A DNA stretch of 64,000 bases, taken from Paraburkholderia sp. CNPSo 3274. Lineage in GTDB: Bacteria; Pseudomonadota; Gammaproteobacteria; Burkholderiales; Burkholderiaceae. Position numbers and translations under genes: made by a program. The stretch is from assembly GCF_024206475.1 (NCBI RefSeq), contig NZ_JAMBPR010000047.1:1-64000 (forward strand), read 5' to 3'. Every line of letters starts with the position of its first letter. The stretch's first letter is position 1. The notes below the pieces were generated by a model that saw only the letters and a program-made list of their open reading frames with translations, was not told the origin of the DNA and searched no databases. Below are positions 16,856-24,919 of the stretch, piece after piece.

Positions 16856-16884
16856 ACCTATCTAGATAGGTGTTTTTTTATATT
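16856..16884 (+). promoter_or_regulatory. lux-box palindrome and promoter of the AHL synthase gene
   Basis: ACCTATCTAGATAGGT (16856-16871) is a perfect 16-bp palindrome, the form of a lux/las box bound by LuxR-type receptors. TATATT at 16879-16884 can act as -10, placing the palindrome over the -35 position, the usual class II activation layout. It lies 73 bp before the synthase start and 81 bp from the rsaL-like start, so it may serve both directions. Confidence 0.8.
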
Positions 16885-16943
16885 CATAACGCATAGCTTT
16901 CGAACCGTACTGCCGCGCTTCCACACAAATCGGGAGAGTTGTC

Positions 16944-17534
16944 ATGCAAGCTGCGATACGGATCGGACTGAGACAGGACTTCGACAATGGGGACATCAAT
17001 GAGATGTACCGGCTGCGCGCGCGCGTGTTCCGCGATCGCCTGGGCTGGGACATTCCCACCATTGCGGGGATGGAAATCGACGGCTACGACGCGCTCGGGC
17101 CCCATTACATGCTGATTCAGGACCCTGCGGGCCACGTGCGCGGCTGCTGGCGCCTGATGCCCACCGAAGGCCCCAACATGTTGCGCGACACCTTCCCGCA
17201 ACTGCTGCAGGGCAAGGCTGCGCCTACAGCTCGCAACATCTGGGAACTGAGCCGCTTCGCCATCGAATCGGGCAACGATCAGGCATTCGGCTTCGCCGAT
17301 GTGACCATGAGCGCGATGCGCGCGGTCGTCTCGTTCGCCGACCGCGCGGGCATCAACAGCTATGTGACGGTCACCACGACGCCAATGGAGCGCCTGCTGC
17401 GCCGGACGGGCATCGAGCTGACGCGGCTTGGCGCGCCGATGCGCATTGGCGTGGAGAATGCCGTCGCGCTGGAAATCGCGATGAGCCAGCAAACGCACCA
17501 CGCGCTGTTCGGGGAGTTGGCCCATGCCGCCTGA
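16944..17534 (+). CDS. Acyl-homoserine lactone synthase (LuxI family)
   Basis: 196 residues. Conserved LuxI features are RARVFRDRLGWD (substrate-binding N-terminus), EIDGYDALGPHYM (acidic catalytic region) and ELSRFAIES (the RF motif). It makes an AHL from S-adenosylmethionine and acyl-ACP. Similarity to LasI/BraI and the RsaL neighbour suggest a long 3-oxo-acyl chain (inference). GGGAGAG precedes the ATG. Confidence 0.92.
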   Translation: MQAAIRIGLRQDFDNGDINEMYRLRARVFRDRLGWDIPTIAGMEIDGYDALGPHYMLIQDPAGHVRGCWRLMPTEGPNMLRDTFPQLLQGKAAPTARNIWELSRFAIESGNDQAFGFADVTMSAMRAVVSFADRAGINSYVTVTTTPMERLLRRTGIELTRLGAPMRIGVENAVALEIAMSQQTHHALFGELAHAA

Positions 17535-17667
17535 GGGTGACGCCGCGGAGGGACAGATGCGCACTGGCTGGGTGCTCCGGCCTTTCTCGCTCAGCCTGGC
17601 TGTTGTTTTTATCAGACAAATATAACGAATAAACCTGCGCCCAGCCTGCACCCGAACGCGGCCGACC

Positions 17668-19353
17668 CTAATCGGCCTTGACCTCGTCGGCTCGCGCTTC
17701 GTCGCTTTTCTGCGCCGCCGAGGCGCTGCGGCTGAATCGAATGTGGGAAATCCGCCCCACGCACAGGGCCGCCGCGAGCGCCGCGCAGCCCGTCAGCCCG
17801 ATTCCCAGGTGGATCGCATCCACCAGTACGTGGCGCACCGCATCGATCAGCGCCGCGCCGTCGAGCCCCGCCGCCTTCATCTGCGCGACGAGGCCCTCGC
17901 GCAACGACGGGTCGATCAGCACGCGCGGATCGGCCAGCTGGGGTTGCCAGCGCTGCTGCAGCGGCGCGCCGATTACCGCCAGCGCGTCCCCCACGCCGGC
18001 CGCGTAGCGATGGTTGACGATGGTCGCCACGACGCTGGTGCCGAGCATCCCGCCCACCATGCGCGTGGATTGCAGCAAGGCGGTCGTGATGCCGAAACGC
18101 TCCCGCCCGGCAATCTCCTGGCCGAAAATATTCAGATTGTTCAGGATGAAGCCGAGCCCGATGCCCACTGCCGACATCGCCAGTTCGAGCCAGAGGTGCG
18201 CCGTGTGCCGGGACGCGAAGGCAAGACCGGCGGAAGCCGCGACCAGCAGGCTGAAGCCGACCGTGAGAATCGTCGTGGGCTTACGTAGCCGGATCACGAC
18301 GCGCGTATTGATCAGGCTGCCTAGCGCGATACAGGCCGCGATCGGCGTGGCAAGCAGGCCCGCTTCCTGGGGCGACAGCCCGAAACCGCCCTGCAGCAGC
18401 AGCGGAGCGAAAAAGATCAGCGAGAACATCACGAAGCCCGAAAGCGTCGAGAGCGTAAACAGGGTGACGAGTTGCGGGTCGCGAAAGAGGTCGAGCGGGA
18501 GGATCGGGTGCGTCGCGCGGCGCTCGCAGGTCAGCAGCGCCGCCACGCCGGCGACTACCGCCAGCGCGAGCACGGCGTTGCCAGTCGTCAAGCCGCTCTT
18601 GGGCACCGCCTCGATCAGAGTCTGGAAACCGCCCAGCACCAGTGCAACGAGCGCGGCACCCGTCCAGTCGATGCGCACCTCGCCGGTACGCCCCGGCTGG
18701 TAGCGCGGCAGATGGGCCCAGATGAAATAAAGTGCAAGCGCGCCAACCGGCAGATTGACGAGAAAGGTCGAGCGCCAGCCAAAGTGCTCGCTGAGCCAGC
18801 CGCCCAGTGAAGGCCCCGCTGCCGTGCCGATGCCGTAGGCGGCCGCCATGACGACCTGCCAGCGCACCCGCGCACGCGGGTCGGGAAAGAGGTCGGGAAT
18901 CGAGGCGAACGCCGTACCCACCATCATCCCGCCTCCAACGCCCTGCAGCGCGCGCGCCGCTGCAAGAAAACGCATGTCGGTCGCGAGCCCGCACAGCGCG
19001 GAGGCCACCGTAAATACGATCACCGCGGCGATCACGAAGCGCTTGCGGCCAAAGTAGTCGCCGAGCCGGCCGAATACGGGCACCGTCACGACCGAGGCCA
19101 GCAGGTAGGCGCTCGCGATCCACGCGTAGAACTCGAATCCGTGCAGTTCGGCGACAATCGAGGGTAAAGCGGTGCTGACGACGGTTTGATCGAGTGCGAC
19201 GAGCATGTTGACGAGGCCGATGCCGAGCATGGCCAGCAGCGCGTCGCGAAACGGCAGGTGAGCGGAGGAAGGTTTCACGGGAGGGGAAGACTGCGCGGAG
19301 CGAAAAAGAGGCAACGATAACGGTATGCCGGTGCGCGTGCAACATAACGACAT
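17668..19353 (-). CDS. MFS drug exporter, DHA2 (EmrB/QacA) family
   Basis: About 561 residues with 14 predicted membrane spans. Motif A GRLGDYFGRKR follows the second span, DQTVVSTALPSIVAEL is the DHA2 family motif D1, and GWRSTFLVNLPVGAL marks the sixth span. It should export amphipathic or toxic compounds with proton import. No membrane-fusion partner lies beside it. The N-terminus is uncertain: M at 19353 is used, and a GTG at 19278 nearer the first span is possible. Confidence 0.85.
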   Translation of the reverse strand: MSLCCTRTGIPLSLPLFRSAQSSPPVKPSSAHLPFRDALLAMLGIGLVNMLVALDQTVVSTALPSIVAELHGFEFYAWIASAYLLASVVTVPVFGRLGDYFGRKRFVIAAVIVFTVASALCGLATDMRFLAAARALQGVGGGMMVGTAFASIPDLFPDPRARVRWQVVMAAAYGIGTAAGPSLGGWLSEHFGWRSTFLVNLPVGALALYFIWAHLPRYQPGRTGEVRIDWTGAALVALVLGGFQTLIEAVPKSGLTTGNAVLALAVVAGVAALLTCERRATHPILPLDLFRDPQLVTLFTLSTLSGFVMFSLIFFAPLLLQGGFGLSPQEAGLLATPIAACIALGSLINTRVVIRLRKPTTILTVGFSLLVAASAGLAFASRHTAHLWLELAMSAVGIGLGFILNNLNIFGQEIAGRERFGITTALLQSTRMVGGMLGTSVVATIVNHRYAAGVGDALAVIGAPLQQRWQPQLADPRVLIDPSLREGLVAQMKAAGLDGAALIDAVRHVLVDAIHLGIGLTGCAALAAALCVGRISHIRFSRSASAAQKSDEARADEVKAD

Positions 19354-19557
19354 AGCAAACGAAAACCAGGCGGCGCTGCGGTATTCCGACGCAACCCACT
19401 TGATCTTCCTTCTTGCTCCTTCCACATTTCATACAGTCCGACTGCGTCTTTACTTGCGATCCATTAAGCTTCTCGCCAGTCACGACACCCGCGCCAGCCT
19501 CGTCACCGCATCGCCCGAGGCCGCGCGATTCTCGATCCCACTCAAAGAGGAGGTCCT

Positions 19558-20016
19558 ATGTACCAACGCATCCTTGTCGCCGTCGACGGCAGCACCACGT
19601 CGCGCCGAGCCTTCGAAGCCGCGCTCGACCTGGCGAAGGCAATGGGCGCGACGCTGCAGCCGTATTACGTGATCGAGAACACACCCATGTATTTCGACGC
19701 GCCCGGCTACGACCCGTCGATCCTGCGCAACCAGATGATCGCGCAGGGCAACGAACTCGCGGAAGAAATGAACAAGGCGATGGGCGAGCGTGGCGTGCAA
19801 GGCGCCATGCTCACGGGCGAAGCCTCCTCGCTGGACGACGTGCCGACGCTCGTGCTCAACGCCGCGAAGACCGCGGGTGCCGACCTGATCGTGATGGGCA
19901 CGCACGGCCGCCGGGGCTTCCAGCGCCTCATCCTCGGCAGCGTTGCCGAACGCTGCGTGCGGCAGTCCACGTTGCCTGTCCTCCTCATCCCGTCGGCCGC
20001 CGGAAACGCCGAATAG
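19558..20016 (+). CDS. Universal stress protein, UspA family
   Basis: 152 residues, one Usp domain. The opening RILVAVDGSTTSRRAFEAAL and the ATP-binding signature MGTHGRRGFQRLILGSVAE are complete, so it belongs to the nucleotide-binding class. Ribosome site AAAGAGGAGG lies just upstream. It neighbours the FNR-type regulator, consistent with an oxygen-limitation stress response (inference). Confidence 0.92.
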   Translation: MYQRILVAVDGSTTSRRAFEAALDLAKAMGATLQPYYVIENTPMYFDAPGYDPSILRNQMIAQGNELAEEMNKAMGERGVQGAMLTGEASSLDDVPTLVLNAAKTAGADLIVMGTHGRRGFQRLILGSVAERCVRQSTLPVLLIPSAAGNAE

Positions 20017-20028
20017 TAGTCGCTTGAG

Positions 20029-20098
20029 TGCACGCAGTTTTGCGTGCAACTGGAAAGTCGCTTGCGCGCCGTCAGACGCCGCGTGAGCGGCTTCTGAC
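20029..20098 (+). terminator. Two hairpins after the universal stress gene
   Basis: TGCACGCA-GTTT-TGCGTGCA (20029-20048) is a perfect 8-bp stem. A second hairpin at 20071-20098 pairs GTCAG with CTGAC and GCCGC with GCGGC. Neither has a T-tract, so Rho-independent termination is possible but not certain. Confidence 0.45.
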
Positions 20099-20200
20099 AA
20101 GGCTCAAAACGATTCATCTTAAATGCGCGGCGCTTTGCCACTAATCTGAGATTCGACCCCGGTAGACAATGCCTGGACAGAGATCAAAGGAGCATTGTCG

Positions 20201-20956
20201 ATGCTGAACCATACCGTCGTTTCTCATACCACCGTGCGCCGCAGCAATCGCACACCCGTGGCGGCACCGCGCATGTCCACGCGCTGTTCGGTTTGCGCCA
20301 TGCGGCACCTGTGCATGCCCCAGGGCCTCACGCTCGACGACCTGCCAAAACTCGAAGCACTGATTTGCTCCGCGCGCAGTGTGCGGCGCGGCGAAGCCGT
20401 GTATCGCGCCGGCGACGCATTCGACAATCTCTACGTCGCGCGTTCCGGCTCGCTCAAGACGGTCATGGCGCACCGCGACGGCCGCGAGCAGGTCACCGGC
20501 CTGCGTCTGGCCGGCGATCCGCTCGGCCTCGACGGCATCAGCACCGGCTTCCACACCTGCAGCGCCGTGGCGCTCGAAGACAGCTCGGTCTGCCTCATTC
20601 CCTACTCGGCCCTCAAGCATTTGTGCCGCGAAACCGGCGCCATGCAAGACCGGCTGCTCCGCCTCATGAGCGAGCAGCTCATCCGCGAATCGTCGCAAAT
20701 GATGGTGCTCGGCTCGCTCTCCGCCGACGAACGCGTCGCCGCGTTCCTGCTGGACATCTCCGAACGCAACGGCCAGCGCGGATATTCGCATGCCGAGTTC
20801 AACCTGCGCATGACGCGTGAGGACATGGGCAGCTATCTCGGCATGACGCTCGAAACGGTGAGCCGCACCCTGTCGAGATTTCAAAAGCGCGGCCTGATCG
20901 ACGCACAGGGCAAGCTGATCCGCATCATCGATCTCGAAGGTCTGCGGCATCTGTAA
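20201..20956 (+). CDS. FNR/Anr-type oxygen-sensing regulator
   Basis: 251 residues of the Crp/Fnr family. The [4Fe-4S] cysteines are C29, C32 and C38 (CSVCAMRHLC) plus C131 (DSSVCLIPY), matching the four FNR ligands. A cyclic-nucleotide-like barrel follows, and the helix-turn-helix is MTREDMGSYLGMTLETVSRT. It should dimerise and bind TTGAT-N4-ATCAA sites without oxygen. ATG at 20201 has AGGAG 8 nt upstream; a TTG two codons earlier is too close to that site. Confidence 0.92.
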   Translation: MLNHTVVSHTTVRRSNRTPVAAPRMSTRCSVCAMRHLCMPQGLTLDDLPKLEALICSARSVRRGEAVYRAGDAFDNLYVARSGSLKTVMAHRDGREQVTGLRLAGDPLGLDGISTGFHTCSAVALEDSSVCLIPYSALKHLCRETGAMQDRLLRLMSEQLIRESSQMMVLGSLSADERVAAFLLDISERNGQRGYSHAEFNLRMTREDMGSYLGMTLETVSRTLSRFQKRGLIDAQGKLIRIIDLEGLRHL

Positions 20957-21089
20957 TTCGCGGCACCCCCGGGCGGGCGGCCCACCCGGGCTGCCCGCGC
21001 CGCGTCTCGCTGGCGCGGCAACTCCGTTGGCACAACTCCTGCGCAGGGTTAAAGTTTCGTACTACGCCCACCCAAGGAGAATCGCCGAA

Positions 21090-22382
21090 ATGCATCTCCC
21101 GCAATCCCCCACGCTCGCAGCCCGTCTTGAAGCGGCGCGCACCGCCAGCGACGCGCTCTTCAACGTCGTCAAGCCCGAGTTTCTGTACGAGCGGCCCATT
21201 CGCGAGCGGCACCGTATCGTGTTCTATATCGGTCATCTGGAAGCATTTGACCGCAACCTCTTCGACAAGCGCCTGTTCGACCTGCCCTCCGCCGATGCGC
21301 GCCTCGACCAGCTGTTCGCGTTCGGCATCGATCCTGTCGATGGCGGTCTCCCGACCGACGTGCCCGCCGACTGGCCCGACCTCGCCGAAGTCCTGGCCTA
21401 CGGACGCGACGTACGCAGCCGCATCGACGCGCAGCTCTCCACGCTCGACCTGCCGCCCGACGCCTCAAATCACGACACACCAGGGCAGTTGCTGAACGTC
21501 GCGATCGAACATCGGCTCATGCATGTCGAAACGCTCGCCTACATGCTCCACCAGCTGCCGTTCGAACAAAAGCAGTCGCCCGCCGCAACGGGCGTGCGCA
21601 CCGACCCGCTCTATACGGTCGCGGCCGAAACGGTGCAGGTGCCCGCCGGCCGCACGGAGCTCGGCATGACCGCCGAGCGTGGCCTGTTCGGCTGGGACAA
21701 CGAGTTCGGCGAGCAGCAAGTCGACGTACCGGCCTTCGAGATCGACCGCTACATGGTGACGAACGGCGCGTTTCTCGAATTTATCGAGGACGGCGGCTAC
21801 CGCAAGCGCGAACTCTGGAACGACGTGGACTGGACCTGGAAGGAAGGCGCGCACGTAGCACACCCCGTGTTCTGGTCGCGCGGCGCCGAAGGCTGGACAC
21901 TGCGCACGATGTTCGAAGACATCGCATTGCCGCTTGCATGGCCCGTGTATGTGAGCCACGCCGAAGCCAGCGCCTTTGCGCGCTGGCGCGGCACGGCGCT
22001 GCCAAGCGAGGCGCAGTGGCAGCGCGCGGCGCACGGCGCGCTGCCCGCCCGCACCGACAACTTCGATTTCCGCGACTGGAACCCGGTGGCTGTCGACGCC
22101 ACACCGGACAGCGCCAGCACGTGGGGCGTACAAGGCCTGTACGGCAACGGCTGGGAATGGACCTCCACGCTCTTCGGTCCGCTGCCGGGTTTCAAGGCGT
22201 TTCCGTTCTACGAGGGGTATTCGGCAAACTTCTTCGACGGTCAGCACTACGCGATGAAAGGCGGCTCGCCGCGCACCGCCCAATGCATGTTGCGGCCAAC
22301 GTTCCGCAACTGGTTTCAGCCGCGTTATCAGTATGTTTATGCGGGATTTCGCTGCGTTCGCAATTTGGTAAACAAGGCATAA
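21090..22382 (+). CDS. EgtB/SenA-like nonheme iron sulfoxide or selenoxide synthase
   Basis: 430 residues. N-terminal DinB-like domain with iron histidines H49 (GHLEAF) and H141/H145 (EHRLMHVE), then a C-terminal formylglycine-generating-enzyme-like fold (FEIDRYMVTNGAFLEFI, LYGNGWEWTSTLFG, ends YVYAGFRCVRN). Family members join cysteine, gamma-glutamylcysteine or selenosugar to hercynine in ergothioneine, ovothiol or selenoneine synthesis. No egtD methyltransferase and no senB/senC gene lies nearby, so substrate and pathway are open. AAGGAGA precedes the ATG. Confidence 0.85.
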   Translation: MHLPQSPTLAARLEAARTASDALFNVVKPEFLYERPIRERHRIVFYIGHLEAFDRNLFDKRLFDLPSADARLDQLFAFGIDPVDGGLPTDVPADWPDLAEVLAYGRDVRSRIDAQLSTLDLPPDASNHDTPGQLLNVAIEHRLMHVETLAYMLHQLPFEQKQSPAATGVRTDPLYTVAAETVQVPAGRTELGMTAERGLFGWDNEFGEQQVDVPAFEIDRYMVTNGAFLEFIEDGGYRKRELWNDVDWTWKEGAHVAHPVFWSRGAEGWTLRTMFEDIALPLAWPVYVSHAEASAFARWRGTALPSEAQWQRAAHGALPARTDNFDFRDWNPVAVDATPDSASTWGVQGLYGNGWEWTSTLFGPLPGFKAFPFYEGYSANFFDGQHYAMKGGSPRTAQCMLRPTFRNWFQPRYQYVYAGFRCVRNLVNKA

Positions 22383-22410
22383 GTTGAGGCCTTTGGAGCA
22401 CTTATGCCTT
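22374..22410 (+). terminator. Hairpin overlapping the stop codon of the EgtB-like gene
   Basis: AAGGCATAAGT (22374-22384) and ACTTATGCCTT (22400-22410) are perfect 11-bp inverted arms; the stop codon TAA lies inside the left arm. The loop is 15 nt and no T-run follows. A terminator or an RNA-stability element is possible. Confidence 0.45.
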
Positions 22411-22543
22411 ATTGCAAATGTTGACAACCTTAAGCTTTATTCACTCCAACCTCCGGAGGCTGAAGTGTGTCACGCGTCCAGAGCGACGGCTGGTAGCTTG
22501 GCGGGATGAGCAAACGTTGCCCCTGCCTTCGCCTCGAAACGGC

Positions 22544-23224
22544 CTACGCCGAACGCCGCCCATGTGGCCCCGCTCGGCAGCAGACTCGCGCATGGAGCAG
22601 GGTTTGCGGCGACGCGCAGGAGCCGTATTTAACCCCCGTCACGAAGGTCCAGAGCCCCGCACCATTCAGCACGCCTTCAGCGATCAGATCCCGCGCGAGG
22701 TGCCCCATGATGTCGAGCCCGGCTTTGGCGGCGCAGTACGCGATATTGCTGCCAACACCCGTGGTGACGGCAATGGACGACACGTTGACAACGAGACCAT
22801 CGCCCGACGCGACAAGAAGTTCCCTGAACGCACGGAGCGCAGCGAATTGCCCGCGCCAGTTCACCTTGAACATTTCATCGACCAACTCGTCGGTCAGCGC
22901 ATCCAAGTCTGCGTGGCTGACTGGCTTGGTAAAGCCTGCCGTGTTCATCAGGATATCGGCCTTTCCATACCGGCCGCGAACGCTTTGCGCTAGCGCGACC
23001 AATGTCGCGCTGTCGGCAATCGACGCCAGGGGCGCCATGTGCCCTTCGCCCGGGAGTCGCCTCGCGATCTCCTCGGCGGCCTTGAGATCGGTGTTTCTAC
23101 AGCGACGCGCGCCAGACGAAGCCAGCCAGCTCGCCGTAGCTTTTCCGATTCCACCGCTGCTGCCGATCACCACGGCGACCTTACCTTCAAGCATGTTGTT
23201 GGGCATGTCGTCTAACTCGGTCAT
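22544..23224 (-). pseudogene. Decayed short-chain dehydrogenase/reductase
   Basis: The cofactor motif VIGSSGGIGKATASWL, the NTAG segment and active-site YCAAK are readable, so this was a classical NAD(P)-dependent SDR of about 250 residues. After strand two the normal nucleotide-discriminating segment is shortened (GARRCRNTDLKAAEE). After IAEGV the C-terminal part is altered by small indels (LNGAGLWTF in place of the usual VN..APG), and a frameshift near 22550 removes the end. It directly follows the intradiol dioxygenase relic on the same strand, so both probably formed one operon under operator O1. Confidence 0.7.
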
Positions 23225-23256
23225 TTGATGGGCGGCGTCGGATCAGTGGAGACGCC

Positions 23257-23623
23257 CTACCCAAGAACGAAAGCGCATTCCAGCGTGCAATACGGCTCCT
23301 GCGTTTGCGGATGCGGTCCCGTGCCTGCCTCATGGCGTTCAAACTCGCGGACCAGATCGCGCGTCACGCCAAATACAACGTCTGAATCCAGATACTCTGC
23401 GTCGTCGGCGAAGATCTGCGAAATGAGCGTCGCGTAGCTTGTTCAACACCTTCACCAGCGTCGAAAGCCCAAGCACGTCGGCCAGCAGCACCACCTCGTT
23501 ATGACTGGCCGTGCAGGTCAGCCCGACCCGCCGGATGAAGTCCAGTCCCCGCTCGAACCCATCGTCGGTCAGGGCGCGCCCGAAGTCAGTCACGATCCTG
23601 CTGCACTGCACCGGTCTGGCCAC
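23257..23623 (-). pseudogene. Intradiol (hydroxyquinol-type) ring-cleavage dioxygenase relic
   Basis: From a GTG at 23623 with AGGAG 7 nt upstream the frame reads FERGLDFIRRVGLTCTASHN then EVVLLADVLGLSTLVKVLN, the N-terminal linker domain of catechol/hydroxyquinol 1,2-dioxygenases. The frame then shifts to TLISQIFADDAEYLDSDVVF and GVTRDLVREFERHEAGTGP, the C-terminal end of the same family. The middle, including the iron-binding Tyr and His residues, is deleted. About 120 of roughly 290 codons remain. Assignment is from remembered family patterns, not a search. Confidence 0.65.
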
Positions 23624-23636
23624 GTCTCATCTCCTA

Positions 23637-23650
23637 TACAATCGATTGCA
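23637..23650 (-). promoter_or_regulatory. LacI operator O1 (dioxygenase/SDR relic promoter)
   Basis: TACAATCGATTGCA differs from the consensus TGCAATCGATTGCA at one base. On the minus strand TTGATA-N16-TATTTT abuts it, a sigma70 promoter whose -10 touches the operator. It lies 13 bp before the GTG start of the dioxygenase relic. Confidence 0.75.
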
Positions 23651-23769
23651 AAATAGCAACGGAAGCGCCACTATCAAAGCCGCTCGCAGAGATCCACTTG
23701 AAACGCTGTCACTCGCATCTCGCACTTTTTGCCTCAACGATGATGACAAACGCTGCGTGCGCTCGAATC

Positions 23770-23812
23770 TTGACAAAAAAACGAACCCTATTTTAATATG
23801 CAATCGATTGCA
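23770..23812 (+). promoter_or_regulatory. Promoter and perfect LacI operator O2 (NMT1-like gene)
   Basis: TTGACA (23770-23775) with TTTAAT (23792-23797, 16-bp spacing) is followed at 23799-23812 by the perfect palindrome TGCAATCGATTGCA. The operator would cover the transcription start and block initiation. It lies 18 bp before the chosen start codon. Confidence 0.85.
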
Positions 23813-23830
23813 AAACTCAAGGGGATGCGA

Positions 23831-24793
23831 TTGCACACCAGTCTGGCTACACTAAAGATTCTCGGCTTTGAAGGTGCGTTCAACCTGCCGTTTTGGGTTG
23901 CCGAAGACCAGCGCCTGTTCGAGAAATATGGCCTGACCACGAGCTTCGAGTACGTGAAAGGCTCGATCGACATGATCAACAGGATGAACGCGGGCGACGC
24001 GCATATTGCGTTCGCCAGTGTGGACAACGTTTTTGCGTACACGGATGGTCATGGGGAAACCGCGGATGGCAGCGCTCCCGATCTGGTCGCGTTCATGGGC
24101 GGAGATCACGGCTTCCTGTCGCTCGTCGCACGCCCAGGCCTGACGTCGGTGCGCGAGTTGAGTGGCAAGACGCTGGCCGTCGACGCCCTGACGACCGGCT
24201 TCGCTTTTGTCTTGCGCGAGATTCTATCGCTCAACGATATTGCCGCCGATGGCGTCAAGTTCGATGCTGCTGGCGGCACTGGCAATCGATATCGTGCACT
24301 GGTGGCCGGCAAGTACGCCGCAACCCTGGTGCGAACGCCGTTCGAAAGGCTCGCCGAGCGGCAAGGATTCAGAACGCTGGCCACGAGCGCGGCGCTCTTT
24401 CCGGACTATCTCGGCACGGTCGGTGTGGTGCGCGAGTCATGGGCCAGCGCGAACCGGGCGCGGTTGATCGGCTTTATTCTTGCGTACAGGGAAGCATTGA
24501 ACTGGATTTTCGACCCTGCCAATGCGGCGGCTTGCCGTGCATTGCTGCGCGCCCAGTTTCCGGAGCTTTCCGACGCCGATGCGCGCGCCGTGCTCGACGA
24601 CCTCGTTCACCCCACGCACGGCTTGATCCGGGATATGGAAATTGAAGACGCCGGGCTCGCCCTGGTCATGCGCATTCGGGATGCACACGCGACAGCGCCA
24701 GTCACTCGACCGCGCAGGCCCTGCGTCGACAGGCAGTACCTCAACGAAGCGCGCGCATCCATGGCATGGGCGCCCCCGCTGGATGTTCAATGA
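23831..24793 (+). CDS. NMT1/THI5-like substrate-binding protein without signal peptide
   Basis: About 320 residues of the periplasmic-binding-protein fold used by ABC transporters for nitrate, sulfonates, taurine or pyrimidine precursors. Family landmarks are LPFWVAEDQRLFEKYGL near the start and FASVDNVFAYTDGHG. The N-terminus (HTSLATLKILGFEGAFN) has no basic-hydrophobic signal, so the protein is probably cytoplasmic, as THI5-like enzymes are, or lost its signal. TTG at 23831 has AAGGGG 6 nt upstream; ATG codons at 23825 and 23798 are alternatives, but 23798 lies inside operator O2. No cognate permease or ATPase adjoins. Confidence 0.7.
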   Translation: MHTSLATLKILGFEGAFNLPFWVAEDQRLFEKYGLTTSFEYVKGSIDMINRMNAGDAHIAFASVDNVFAYTDGHGETADGSAPDLVAFMGGDHGFLSLVARPGLTSVRELSGKTLAVDALTTGFAFVLREILSLNDIAADGVKFDAAGGTGNRYRALVAGKYAATLVRTPFERLAERQGFRTLATSAALFPDYLGTVGVVRESWASANRARLIGFILAYREALNWIFDPANAAACRALLRAQFPELSDADARAVLDDLVHPTHGLIRDMEIEDAGLALVMRIRDAHATAPVTRPRRPCVDRQYLNEARASMAWAPPLDVQ

Positions 24794-24919
24794 AGCTGGC
24801 CGGTGGCACTACAGGGGCTGGCAGCGGCGCCGGTCCCTGATGCGATTCCTCACAACCCGGGGTTCACGCTGTTTTCAGCGCCAGCCGTCCAGCGCCTGGA
24901 TCTAATTCGAAATGGACAG

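Noticed and set aside
23798..23830. ATG at 23798 as start of the NMT1-like gene
   Set aside because: It lies inside operator O2 and has no ribosome site; TTG 23831 has AAGGGG at proper spacing.
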